From positions 1 through 64,000 of the forward strand of contig JAJDCP010000124.1 in NCBI GenBank assembly GCA_029260765.1: a stretch of 64,000 bases of DNA. Direction: 5' to 3'. The notes under the pieces were generated by a model. The model saw only the letters and a program-made list of their open reading frames with translations. It was not told the DNA's origin and made no database searches. The stretch's first letter is position 1, and every line of letters starts with the position of its first letter. Shown here one piece after another: positions 32,794 through 41,481 of the stretch. This DNA comes from Planctomycetota bacterium. Lineage in GTDB: Bacteria > Planctomycetota > J058 > JAJDCP01. Position numbers and translations under genes: made by a program.

Positions 32794-35605
32794 TGGCGGC
32801 CTGCCACCCCAGGAAGGCGTTGGGCTCTTGAACTACGCATTTGCCGAGCTGCAAGCCATTCGTGAGCGCGGGCCGCAGGCTGGCGAAGTCTGCTTCTCGA
32901 GTCACTGCCGGCCTCAGGAGGAGGCGAGCTCTGTCTGCACGGATCTGCTCGAGTGCGGCCGCGATGCGCTGGTCTTCGGCCAGGGAATGCCCGAGCGCAT
33001 CTTGATTCCTGTCGATGACCTGCATCCGCACCTCGATGACATGCTCGCCGTAAGCATGCTGCGCAGCAAACTCAAGCAGCGTCGCCTGCCCCCCGGCATG
33101 CGCGCGTTTGCAGCCTATGCAAGCGAAGCCGACGCATGCCAGCCGACCGGTGAGCTGCCCTTGGAACGCAGCCTCCTGGGGATCTTCCTGGCCACCCGCC
33201 AGCGCGAGCCCTGGGGCACGGACAACTTCTCGCGGTCCGGGCTGGCCGAGAGTTTCCTGCGCGCCTGGCTGCGACTCGAAGCCCGCATCTTCGAGTGCGC
33301 ACGGACCAAGGCAGAGCCCACCCGGGACCTGCTGTTCGACAGCGCCGAAGCCTATCCAGAGCGGGCCTGGTTGCTCGCTGACCGGGACCGCTTCCAGCGC
33401 GACCTGGTGGCGGCCCGCCGCTGGCGCTGCGATGCGTTGGGCGGCGCGCCGCTCGTGTATCTGCCGCAAGCGCGCAGCCGCTTGGCGGCGCACTGGGCGC
33501 GCGAATTGCGCCCGGAGGTCCGTGGCCTGATCGCTGTGCAACGGGACCTCGGCGGCTGGGAGCTCTATGGGGCCCACGAACACAGCGAGAACATTGATGC
33601 CGTCTGCGCGGCGCTGCAAGAAGCCGAGACGGCCGCCGGTGGGCAAGGCAACTCCTGGCAGCGCCCCCTCGGACAGCGGCCGGCGGTGCGATGCCGGAGC
33701 ACAGTGCTGGCTGAACCCATCGTGCTCGGTGTGCTCGAGCATACCCTGGCTGCGCGCTCTGAGGCGGCTGGGACGCCGCCGGACGTGCAGCAGCTGCTCG
33801 AAGACTGGCCGCAGATCTTCCCTCACAGCAAGGAAGTCCGGCTGATCCCGGGCCGACGCCCGCGCTTCCGCACGCGCGATTCGCAAGGGCGCTTGAGTGA
33901 GATCATTCCCCACGGTCTGCGCTCAGGCCCGCCGGTCCCCGAAGACGCGCTGGAATCAGGCACGCTGACGAATGTGCTCGAGACCTTCCGCGGCTCGGAC
34001 GACTTGCGCCGCCACCGGCTGGTGCTGCCCCAGAAAGTGCTTCGGTTCGAGTGGCGGGATCAGCTGCTGACCCTCGAGGTACGCCAGGCATTCAGCCTCG
34101 GCACGCTGGCCCAGTGGCGCGAAAACCAGCCGACCATTGCCGCCGAAGACGTGCTGACTCTGATCACCGACGTCGCGGACGCGCTGGACCTGTTGCACAA
34201 ATGGGGATTCAGCCATGGAAATGTGCGGCCTGACACGATCCTGCTCGACCGTGACCTCGGCGGCTTGTTCCGCGCGCGGCTCGCCGATCCGGGTTGGGCA
34301 GTGCCTGCGAGCCTGAAGCCCGACAGCGCCCAGCTGCCCTTCTCAGCGGCAAACCTGAGCGAGAAGGAAGCAGCAGGCGACGTGTTGTCCCTGGCCTTGA
34401 CGACCGCGTTCCTGGTCAGAGGTGACCGGGAGGCACCCTTCCGCGACTCTCTCGGCCAACTGGACGCCGAAGCCCTGTCGGCAGCCCAGGAAGCAAACCT
34501 GGTCTCAGGCGTGGGGAGTGTCTGGTATGAGGGATTGACGCGGCTGCTGCTCGAAGCGACCGATCCCGATCCTGCTCGGCGTCCCACGATGGAGACCTTC
34601 ATCCGCGGCCTCGTCAAGGCGGGTTCGGCACTGGCGCCCCGCTGCATCTCCGACCCGGGTGCCAGCTCGGGATCGGCGACAGATCTTGGGGAAGGTGCCT
34701 ATGACAGCGCACCGATCTCGAAGCTGGAACGCCGCGATGGGGCGTATCAGCTCGGTGCGCTGCAGCTCAAGCGCAAGCTGGGCGGAGGCGGCTTTGGCGA
34801 GGTGTTCCTGGGTTGGGACACCCGCAATGAGCGCCAGGTCGCGGTCAAGATCCTCGGCGAGCAGTCGATGGCTGATAAGGACTTTGTCGAGCGCTTCCAG
34901 ATTGAAGCCCAATTGTGCCTCGAGCTCGACAGCCCTTATCTGGTCAAGGTCTTCGAGATCGACGTGTTCCGCGGCCTGCGCTACATGGTGATGGAGTTCG
35001 TCGACGGCTGGACCAGCGCCGATCTGCTTGGCCGTGTGCAACGGCAGGGCTACACCGGTTTCAGCGAACTGCTGGCGCTGCAGGTGGTCGAGGCGGCCAC
35101 GCGCGGTCTGCTCGAGCTGCACGCAGTCCATATCGTGCACCGCGACATCAAACCCTCGAACATCATGGTCCCGCGGGACGAGGCGGGAGAGCTTCCCCTG
35201 TTCCCCGCGGCGAAGCTGATCGACCTCGGCATCGCGAAAGCCCCGAAAGTCGGGCTGACGGTTACCGGCTCGACTTTCGGCTCGTTGGGGTATATGCCAC
35301 CCGAACAGATCGACAGTGCCAAGCATGTGGGGCCGGAGGCCGATGTGTTCGGCATGGGAGCGACGCTCTACTGCCTGCTCGCCGGTGAGCCGCCTTTTGG
35401 TGGCCGTGTGGCAGAGATTGTGTCGAATACGATGGCTGGGCACTATCCGTCGTTGCAGACCTGCCGTCGCGATACTTCGCGAGACGTCGGCAAGTTGATT
35501 GCGCGATGCCTGGCGGTCGTTCCCAGCGACCGTTTTGCCGACGCTTCGGCGTTGCTCACGGGGCTAGAAAAGCTGCGCAGCAAGCTTGTGGCCGGTACCG
35601 GTTGA
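32771..35605 (+). CDS. Tandem pseudokinase - Ser/Thr kinase (944 aa)
   Basis: The C-terminal third (about 655-930) is a complete Hanks-type kinase: GGGGFGEVF loop, VAVKIL lysine, HRDIKPSN, DLGIA (for DFG) and 'PPEQID'. A second kinase-like domain before it (about 410-615) keeps the fold signature 'LHKWGFSHGNVRPDTILLDRD' and 'LADPGW' but lacks the HRD and DFG aspartates' normal context, so it looks inactive. The first 390 residues are unrecognised. ATG 32771 overlaps the upstream gene by 23 bases; TTG 32828 with AGGAAGG upstream is a good alternative start. Confidence 0.8.
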   Translation: MPPRSSSNGGLPPQEGVGLLNYAFAELQAIRERGPQAGEVCFSSHCRPQEEASSVCTDLLECGRDALVFGQGMPERILIPVDDLHPHLDDMLAVSMLRSKLKQRRLPPGMRAFAAYASEADACQPTGELPLERSLLGIFLATRQREPWGTDNFSRSGLAESFLRAWLRLEARIFECARTKAEPTRDLLFDSAEAYPERAWLLADRDRFQRDLVAARRWRCDALGGAPLVYLPQARSRLAAHWARELRPEVRGLIAVQRDLGGWELYGAHEHSENIDAVCAALQEAETAAGGQGNSWQRPLGQRPAVRCRSTVLAEPIVLGVLEHTLAARSEAAGTPPDVQQLLEDWPQIFPHSKEVRLIPGRRPRFRTRDSQGRLSEIIPHGLRSGPPVPEDALESGTLTNVLETFRGSDDLRRHRLVLPQKVLRFEWRDQLLTLEVRQAFSLGTLAQWRENQPTIAAEDVLTLITDVADALDLLHKWGFSHGNVRPDTILLDRDLGGLFRARLADPGWAVPASLKPDSAQLPFSAANLSEKEAAGDVLSLALTTAFLVRGDREAPFRDSLGQLDAEALSAAQEANLVSGVGSVWYEGLTRLLLEATDPDPARRPTMETFIRGLVKAGSALAPRCISDPGASSGSATDLGEGAYDSAPISKLERRDGAYQLGALQLKRKLGGGGFGEVFLGWDTRNERQVAVKILGEQSMADKDFVERFQIEAQLCLELDSPYLVKVFEIDVFRGLRYMVMEFVDGWTSADLLGRVQRQGYTGFSELLALQVVEAATRGLLELHAVHIVHRDIKPSNIMVPRDEAGELPLFPAAKLIDLGIAKAPKVGLTVTGSTFGSLGYMPPEQIDSAKHVGPEADVFGMGATLYCLLAGEPPFGGRVAEIVSNTMAGHYPSLQTCRRDTSRDVGKLIARCLAVVPSDRFADASALLTGLEKLRSKLVAGTG

Positions 35606-35916
35606 CCACCGCCCTTCGGCGCACTTGGGCCGGGATCGCACGAGTGCTTCCGTGCACAAGTAACGGTCCATCCGGACGATGTGTGCACCGTGGAAGGCAA
35701 ATTCTTGTAGGGGCGAGGTTTATCACCTCACCGACTCGGACCCTTCGCTCTCCCGCGGCCTCGGGAGGGGATAAACCCCTCCCCTACAGAAGAATACAGC
35801 GACGTAAACAGCCTCTTGCTTGTGCCGCGAACGTCTGAGAAAACCCACTAGGTGCCCCCCCCGCGATTGGGCCTCGAGATCGCGACAGCTAGCCAGGTGT
35901 GCCACTCGGAGTCCTG
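35606..35916. other. Intergenic region, 311 bases, containing palindrome copy 2
   Basis: No supported gene. The central part is the palindromic element listed separately at 35707. The remainder shows no clear promoter; the TauE-like gene downstream has a plain ribosome site. Confidence 0.5.
35707..35787. repeat. Palindromic dispersed element, copy 2
   Basis: Left arm begins GTAGGGGCGAGGTTTATC (35707) and right arm ends GATAAACCCCTCCCCTAC (35787). Outside them, ATTCTT (35701) and AGAAGAAT extend the stem imperfectly. Relative to copy 1, TTCACC/GGTGAA has become TTTATC/GATAAA, so base changes on both arms keep pairing. Located in the intergenic region after the kinase gene. Confidence 0.8.
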
Positions 35917-36648
35917 ATGGAATTGCCCACCACGCTGCCCAGCTTCCTGCTGGCACTGACCATCGTGGCGGCGGCTGCGGGGCTCCAGGCCACGGTCGGC
36001 TTCGGCTTCGCCCTGGTGTCGGTGCCCCTGTTGATGCTGATCGATCCAGTACTCGCCCCCGTGCCGCTGCTGGTGACCGCCCTGCCGTTGGGCGTGGCCA
36101 TCTTCTGGCGCGAGCGCCAGCATGCAGACCTACGGGGGGTGCGCTGGTTGCTGCTCGGCAGGATCCCCGGAGCCGCTCTGGGCATGGCGCTGCTGGCCAT
36201 CGCCCCCAACGACACGCTGGACCTCCTGCTCGGCGGCTTCATCTTGAGCTCGGTGCTGCTGATCGCCAGCGGCTGGAAAGTACCACGCAACCCCTGGACC
36301 AAGCTCGTGGCTGGCACCGCCTCGGGCACATTCAGCCTGGTGTCCGCCATAGGTGGACCGCCCCTGGCCCTGCTCTATCGCGAAGAGAAAGGCCCGACTC
36401 TCCGCTCAAGCCTGGCGGCGGTCTTCGCTGTCGGGCTTTTGCTCAACCTTGTGGTACGGGGCGTCGGCGGAGAATTGACGATCGCACAGGTCCACTGCGG
36501 CCTGTTGCTCGCCCCTGGCTTGCTGGTGGGATTGCTGATCGGTCGCCGGCTCTCAGGCAGCGTGGAGGGCCGACCGCTCAAGATCCTGGTCCTGGCCATC
36601 TCTGGCCTGGCCAGCGTCGGAATTCTGCTGCGAGCGTTGCTGGCCTGA
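35917..36648 (+). CDS. TauE/SafE-family membrane permease (243 aa)
   Basis: Eight hydrophobic segments in two repeats, with the family signature 'GLQATVGFGFALVSVPLL' in the first half and 'GTFSLVSAIGGPPLALLY' in the second. Members export sulfite, sulfoacetate or related anions, or have unknown substrates. A sulfate-activation operon lies 6 kb upstream, but the signalling genes lie between them, so a link is only possible. ATG 35917 follows GGAG; the GTG at 35899 is less likely. Confidence 0.85.
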   Translation: MELPTTLPSFLLALTIVAAAAGLQATVGFGFALVSVPLLMLIDPVLAPVPLLVTALPLGVAIFWRERQHADLRGVRWLLLGRIPGAALGMALLAIAPNDTLDLLLGGFILSSVLLIASGWKVPRNPWTKLVAGTASGTFSLVSAIGGPPLALLYREEKGPTLRSSLAAVFAVGLLLNLVVRGVGGELTIAQVHCGLLLAPGLLVGLLIGRRLSGSVEGRPLKILVLAISGLASVGILLRALLA

Positions 36649-36666
36649 GGAGCGCGCCTTCACAAC

Positions 36667-39081
36667 TCAGGGCCCACGCGCCTTCATTGTCAGTCCACGC
36701 AATCCCATCCCCCCCGTGGCGCTCTCTGCCGACAACTCCAGGCGCACCACCGGCTCAGGGATCGGCTGCTCCAGGCGCCGAGAGGCGACCTCCAAGAGCA
36801 CCCGATGTCCGTCGCTGGCCAACAAGAACGGCATACCCTCGGCCGGGAAATCGAGGGAGACACGCTCCTGTTCTCGGGGCTGGGGAAGCTCTCCCGGACC
36901 GACTTCAAAACCGGTGAGCATCAGCAGCCAGCTGTCGGCGTAGCGCACAAGTTTGAGCCCGAAAGCCGGCGTCCCACGGATCGAGGCGAACACTCCGATC
37001 TCTCCGCCCCCCTCCTCGATCAGCCAGCCTTCGATCTTGAAGCCCTGCGCAGGCAGGTCCGCACTGAGCACACCCTTGCCCGTAGCCGTCAGCTGCCCAT
37101 CTTCAAGCCGCCAGACCGAGCCGGGACTGCCCGCGAGCTCGACATCCGCCGGGAACAGGCTCTGGGAGTTTTTCCAACTGAAGCTGTCGAGGTCCATCCC
37201 CAAAGCGCGGGTCCGCCAGGGGGCCCACCAAACCAGCAGCACCAACCCCACCAGCAAGATCATGCCGGCCAACCACAGGCCCTGTGGCGCGCCACTTCGT
37301 GGATGGCCACGCGCCCCCTTGAGCTTCAAGAGCTTTCCGCGTGGGCGCTGCTGGCTCTGGGCTTCAGTGAAGCTGATGGGATCGACGATCGGCCCTTCAG
37401 GCCGCTCGTCGAGCCGTCCGCGCTTCTCGAGTTGGGCTTCGAGCTTGTCGAGCGCCCGGATCAGGTCGACAGGGCTCTGGAAACGGCCCTCCGGACGCTT
37501 GGCCATCAAACTGACGAGGATGGCCTCAAACCCTTTGGGAACGTTGCTGCGGACAGCGCAGATGCTCCGGGGCTCGCTGAAGGAATGCAGAAAGATCAGT
37601 CCCGAAGGACTGCCTGCCGAGAAGGGAAGCCCACCGGCGAGCATCTCATACAGGGCGATCCCCAGAGAGTAGAGGTCGGAGCGGCTGTCGAGCCCTCCCC
37701 CTTCTGCCTGCTCGGGCGGCAGATAGTAGGGAGTACCCACGATCGCGCCCGAAGAAGTCAATTTCGGATCGAGGGCGTAGCATTTCGCCAGGCCGAAGTC
37801 GAGAACTTTGACCTCATTGCGGGCGCTGACCATGATGTTGCCCGGCTTGATATCCCGGTGGACCACATTGGCATGGTGCGACTTTTCGAGTGCGCGGGCC
37901 ACCGAGCGGGTGATGTGTATGATCTCGCAAAACGTGGGCGGCCCGGCGAGCAGCTTCTCATTCAAGCCCTGGCCTTCGACATACTCCATCGCGAAAAACG
38001 GCCGCCTGGTCTTGGGGTCCATACCCACGCTGAAGATCTGCACGACATTGGGATGCACCAACGCGGCCGCCGCCCGCGCCTCGGCCAGGAAGCGGGCGTT
38101 CAGTCCCTCATCATCTCCGAGCCGGTTGAGAAATTTCAGCGCCACCGGCCGGTTGAGGGAGATCTGGGTCGCCAGAAAGACCTCGCCCATCCCCCCTTTG
38201 CCGAGACTTCGCTCGATCTTGAAGTCTTCGAGCACCTGGGCGCTGGGCCCATGCGAGAAGGCCTGATGCTGATCAGCACTGTCGAGGGGCTGGGCGTTGA
38301 ACTGCTCAAGGCAGCGCGCTACTTTTTGCAACAGGCGTTCGCGGCTGTAGGGCTTCTTCAAGTAGCCCACGGCACCGAGTTTGACGCCTTTGAGCGCCAC
38401 TTGCTGCAGCTCGCCGGGCGCGGTCAACAGGATCGGGGCGCGCACCCCCTTCTCCTGGGCGTAGGAAACGAAGCCGGTACCCCCGAGGTCAGGGATGCCG
38501 ACGTCGCATATGATCAGGTCGTACCCTGGTCTCTTGCCGTAGGCGACGACCCCTTCGACTCCGTCCTGCGCCGCTGCCACCAGGTAGCCTTCACTGCGGA
38601 GGCAGGAAGATGCGAAGAAGATGTCAGCGGGTTGGGTTTCGACCAACAGGATGCGGCCGCGCGGTTCTTTGCCCAGGTACGCTCCCTGAGGACCGCTCTC
38701 GGCGTTGAAATCAGGAGCCGGGTACGCCCCCGTGCGGCTGCGCGACTCTTCCCCCACCGCCTTGGCCACGTCCTCTTCGGCGGGATCGGGCGGATGCACG
38801 CGGGCCTTCACGGTCCCGAAGCTCAGCTTGGCGCCGATCGGTAGCTGCGTCCAGCGTCTGCCGAGCTTGTCGCCATTGAGGAACGTGCCCGCGTCGCTGT
38901 TGAGATCGACGACCCAGAGCTTGCCGTTCTTGAAAGCCAACCGCGCGTGGCTAGAAGAAATGCCCGCATCCTCGAGCTGCACGTCGGCATCGGGCCTCTT
39001 GCCGATGACCAACTCAGATTCCAGGGTGACGCGGCGTCCTTTGGACTGACCGTTGAGGATCTCGAGCGTGGCTCGTCGCAT
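36667..39081 (-). CDS. FHA - receiver-like - Ser/Thr kinase membrane protein (804 aa)
   Basis: FHA domain at about 1-80 ('LVIGKRPDADVQLEDAGISSSHARL'). A receiver-like domain (about 140-265) keeps the phospho-acceptor Asp (IICDVGIPD), Thr and Lys (LKKPY), but its first acidic pair is reduced to VETQ. The kinase (about 290-550) is intact: GKGGMGEVF, VALKF, HRDIKPGN, DFGLA. A membrane helix follows (about 607-625), then an outer domain of about 180 residues resembling concanavalin-like carbohydrate modules. Start ATG 39081 has AGGA and GGAGGG upstream; TTG 39105 is an alternative. Confidence 0.85.
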   Translation of the reverse strand: MRRATLEILNGQSKGRRVTLESELVIGKRPDADVQLEDAGISSSHARLAFKNGKLWVVDLNSDAGTFLNGDKLGRRWTQLPIGAKLSFGTVKARVHPPDPAEEDVAKAVGEESRSRTGAYPAPDFNAESGPQGAYLGKEPRGRILLVETQPADIFFASSCLRSEGYLVAAAQDGVEGVVAYGKRPGYDLIICDVGIPDLGGTGFVSYAQEKGVRAPILLTAPGELQQVALKGVKLGAVGYLKKPYSRERLLQKVARCLEQFNAQPLDSADQHQAFSHGPSAQVLEDFKIERSLGKGGMGEVFLATQISLNRPVALKFLNRLGDDEGLNARFLAEARAAAALVHPNVVQIFSVGMDPKTRRPFFAMEYVEGQGLNEKLLAGPPTFCEIIHITRSVARALEKSHHANVVHRDIKPGNIMVSARNEVKVLDFGLAKCYALDPKLTSSGAIVGTPYYLPPEQAEGGGLDSRSDLYSLGIALYEMLAGGLPFSAGSPSGLIFLHSFSEPRSICAVRSNVPKGFEAILVSLMAKRPEGRFQSPVDLIRALDKLEAQLEKRGRLDERPEGPIVDPISFTEAQSQQRPRGKLLKLKGARGHPRSGAPQGLWLAGMILLVGLVLLVWWAPWRTRALGMDLDSFSWKNSQSLFPADVELAGSPGSVWRLEDGQLTATGKGVLSADLPAQGFKIEGWLIEEGGGEIGVFASIRGTPAFGLKLVRYADSWLLMLTGFEVGPGELPQPREQERVSLDFPAEGMPFLLASDGHRVLLEVASRRLEQPIPEPVVRLELSAESATGGMGLRGLTMKARGP

Positions 39082-39147
39082 TCCTGGTCGGCTCCCTCCG
39101 AACAATCAGCATAGCCGAAAACGCAAGGAGCTGCCCGAGCGGACTTT

Positions 39148-41286
39148 TCAATGGGCCGTCAACATCCAGATTAGACCGCCGGCCAACGCAGCAACTGCGG
39201 CAGCCAGCACCCACCAGAACCGGCGTGAAGTCGCGCCCGCGGGACCCGCAGCCGTGCGGGGTTGCAACAACTCGAGAGGATTGCGTCCAACATCACTCTC
39301 CTGCGCCTCTTTCAGGCTCAAAGGAGGTAGAGGCGGACCGTCCGGCCGCTGCTCCAGGCGCCGATCGCGCATCAGCAGGCTGCGGCAGATGCGCAGGTCG
39401 TCGAGCAACTCGGCCGGCTCCGCGTAGCGGTGCTCGCGGTTCTTGGCCAGTAAGCGTTCAAGGATGTGCTCAAACTTCTCGGGGATGTTGGGGCGCACCT
39501 CGCGCAGTCCGCGGGCCGGTGCAAAGGCGTGCAGCCAGATCAGATCGGTGGGCTCCGAAGCCCCAAAGGGCGGATTGCCTGCCAGCAACTCGTAGAGGAT
39601 CACTCCCAGAGCATACAGGTCGCTGCGCGTGTCGAGCTCTTTGCTCAGCGACTGTTCCGGAGACGTGTAGGCACTCGAGGCGGCCGCCACGACACGGCCG
39701 GTGTCGGGCCCTGGACTGCTCAACACATGGCGGGCCATGCCGAAGTCGAGCACTTTGATCTCCCAGTTCTCTGCCACGACGACATTGCTCGGACAGATGC
39801 CCCGGTGCACGATACCCTTCTCGCACGCCCGCTCGAGAGCGCTGCCCACCGAGTCGGCGACATGCAGGATCTTGCCGAAGCTGAGCGGCCGACCCCGCGC
39901 GATGATCTCGGCCAGGTTGCGCCCCTTCACGTACTCCATCGCGATGAAAGGCTGCGCTGTCGGCTGGTGCAATCCGACCGTGTACACCTGGACGACATTG
40001 GGGTGCACCAACCGGGCCGCCGCCTGCGCCTCTCTGAGCAGTCGGGCCCCGTGATTCTGGTTGGAAAAGCGCGAGGGATCGAAGACCTTGAGGGCGACCT
40101 TGCGGTCGAGTGAGGTCTGATGCGCCAGGTAGACGCGACCGAGCTTGCCGTGGCCGATGCAGCGCTCGACCTGAAAGTCGCCGACCTGTTCGCCCGGCAT
40201 CAGCTCCATGACCGCGCGCATCTCCGCGCTCCGGGTAGGCTTGCCCGTGTACTCGGTCAGCACGTCCCGCACGCAGTTCAGCAGGTCGTTCTGGCTGACG
40301 GGCTTGCGCAGGAACGCGACCCCCCCATGGCGCAGCGCCTCCTCTTCGTGTTTCTTGGCCGACGTGAAAATGACCGGCGCGGCCAGCTTCTTCTCGCGCG
40401 AGATGCGCAGGAACTCCATACCATCGAGGTGCGGCATGCAGACATCGCAGAGAATCACGCTGAAATGGCGCTTGGAGAGCTCGACCAGGCCTTCAACGCC
40501 GTCCTTTGCGGTGACGGCTTCGTAGCCCTCCAGGTTCAGCACCGTCGACGCCCAGGTGCAGAAGAAGGCGTCGTCGTCGATGATCAGGACCGAGCCGACC
40601 TTGTCCTCGGTGTCCCCGGCACGTTCAGCCCTCAGCTGCTCGGAGATCTTGTCCACATCGATCTCATCGAAGCTGTCTTCGAAGACACCGGCCGGTGGGG
40701 CGTACTTGCCCGTGTCGTGCCCGCGGGCTTCCGGAGGCGCCTGATGGGGTAGGGCCTGGGCCTGCAGCGCTGCGTGCCTGCTCGAGCCCTTCTGTGTCTG
40801 GCTCTTCTGTTTCTTTTTCGGTCTCCGCAGGTTGACCGGTTGCGGAGTCAGGATGTCCGACCCGGGCTCGATCACGAGCTGATCGAGCAGGCGGAAGAAA
40901 GGCACCGTGCCGTGCGTGCCGTGATCTTCGAGCTTCAATGGCTCCGGCGGCTTGACCGGAGCGTTCTTGTGGCCGGGATCCGGAGACATCTGCGCCGGCA
41001 AAACACGGCTGCGGATCTTGCCGAATACGATCTCCGACCCGATCTTCAAGCGTTTCCAGGCCGTGCTCAGGCGTTCACCGTCGAGGTAGGTGCCGTTGGT
41101 GCTCGAAAGGTCAGCGATCCATAAGCCCCGGCGACGATGCATGATGCGCGCATGGTTCCAGGACACCCCTGCATCGTTGAGCACGAGGTCGGAGTCCGGG
41201 TTCTTGCCGATGTTGAGCGTGCCCACCAGCGGGACGCGCTGCTGCTTCGACGCACCATCCAGGATTTCCAGAGTCTCCTCGACCAT
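39148..41286 (-). CDS. FHA - receiver - kinase-like protein with lost HRD motif (712 aa)
   Basis: FHA (about 1-85, 'NIGKNPDSDLVLNDAGVSWNHARI'), a Pro/Lys-rich linker, an intact receiver (about 228-345, with IDDD, VILCDVCMP, FTSAK, LRKP) and a kinase fold (about 365-625) with VALKVF and DFGMA. The catalytic loop reads HRGICPSN instead of HRDxKxxN, so both the catalytic Asp and the Lys are missing. One C-terminal membrane helix with almost nothing after it. Paralogous to the gene at 36667 and separated from it by 66 bases on the same strand. Probably an inactive or regulatory kinase. Confidence 0.85.
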   Translation of the reverse strand: MVEETLEILDGASKQQRVPLVGTLNIGKNPDSDLVLNDAGVSWNHARIMHRRRGLWIADLSSTNGTYLDGERLSTAWKRLKIGSEIVFGKIRSRVLPAQMSPDPGHKNAPVKPPEPLKLEDHGTHGTVPFFRLLDQLVIEPGSDILTPQPVNLRRPKKKQKSQTQKGSSRHAALQAQALPHQAPPEARGHDTGKYAPPAGVFEDSFDEIDVDKISEQLRAERAGDTEDKVGSVLIIDDDAFFCTWASTVLNLEGYEAVTAKDGVEGLVELSKRHFSVILCDVCMPHLDGMEFLRISREKKLAAPVIFTSAKKHEEEALRHGGVAFLRKPVSQNDLLNCVRDVLTEYTGKPTRSAEMRAVMELMPGEQVGDFQVERCIGHGKLGRVYLAHQTSLDRKVALKVFDPSRFSNQNHGARLLREAQAAARLVHPNVVQVYTVGLHQPTAQPFIAMEYVKGRNLAEIIARGRPLSFGKILHVADSVGSALERACEKGIVHRGICPSNVVVAENWEIKVLDFGMARHVLSSPGPDTGRVVAAASSAYTSPEQSLSKELDTRSDLYALGVILYELLAGNPPFGASEPTDLIWLHAFAPARGLREVRPNIPEKFEHILERLLAKNREHRYAEPAELLDDLRICRSLLMRDRRLEQRPDGPPLPPLSLKEAQESDVGRNPLELLQPRTAAGPAGATSRRFWWVLAAAVAALAGGLIWMLTAH

Positions 41287-41481
41287 GCCCGATCCTGTGT
41301 GAATCCTCCCTACAAGTTTGCAAACCCGGTGCCGACTGTCCAGTGGCGGATCTGCGCGCCTTGCGCCGGGCGCGTCCCAGACTGAGACACGCGGAAGTTA
41401 CCTGTCCGTGCATCGGCGTCCCACCCGCGCGTTGCTGAGCAGAACTTCCCAACCCGCCCCTGAGCACGGCCAGCCCGCTGC

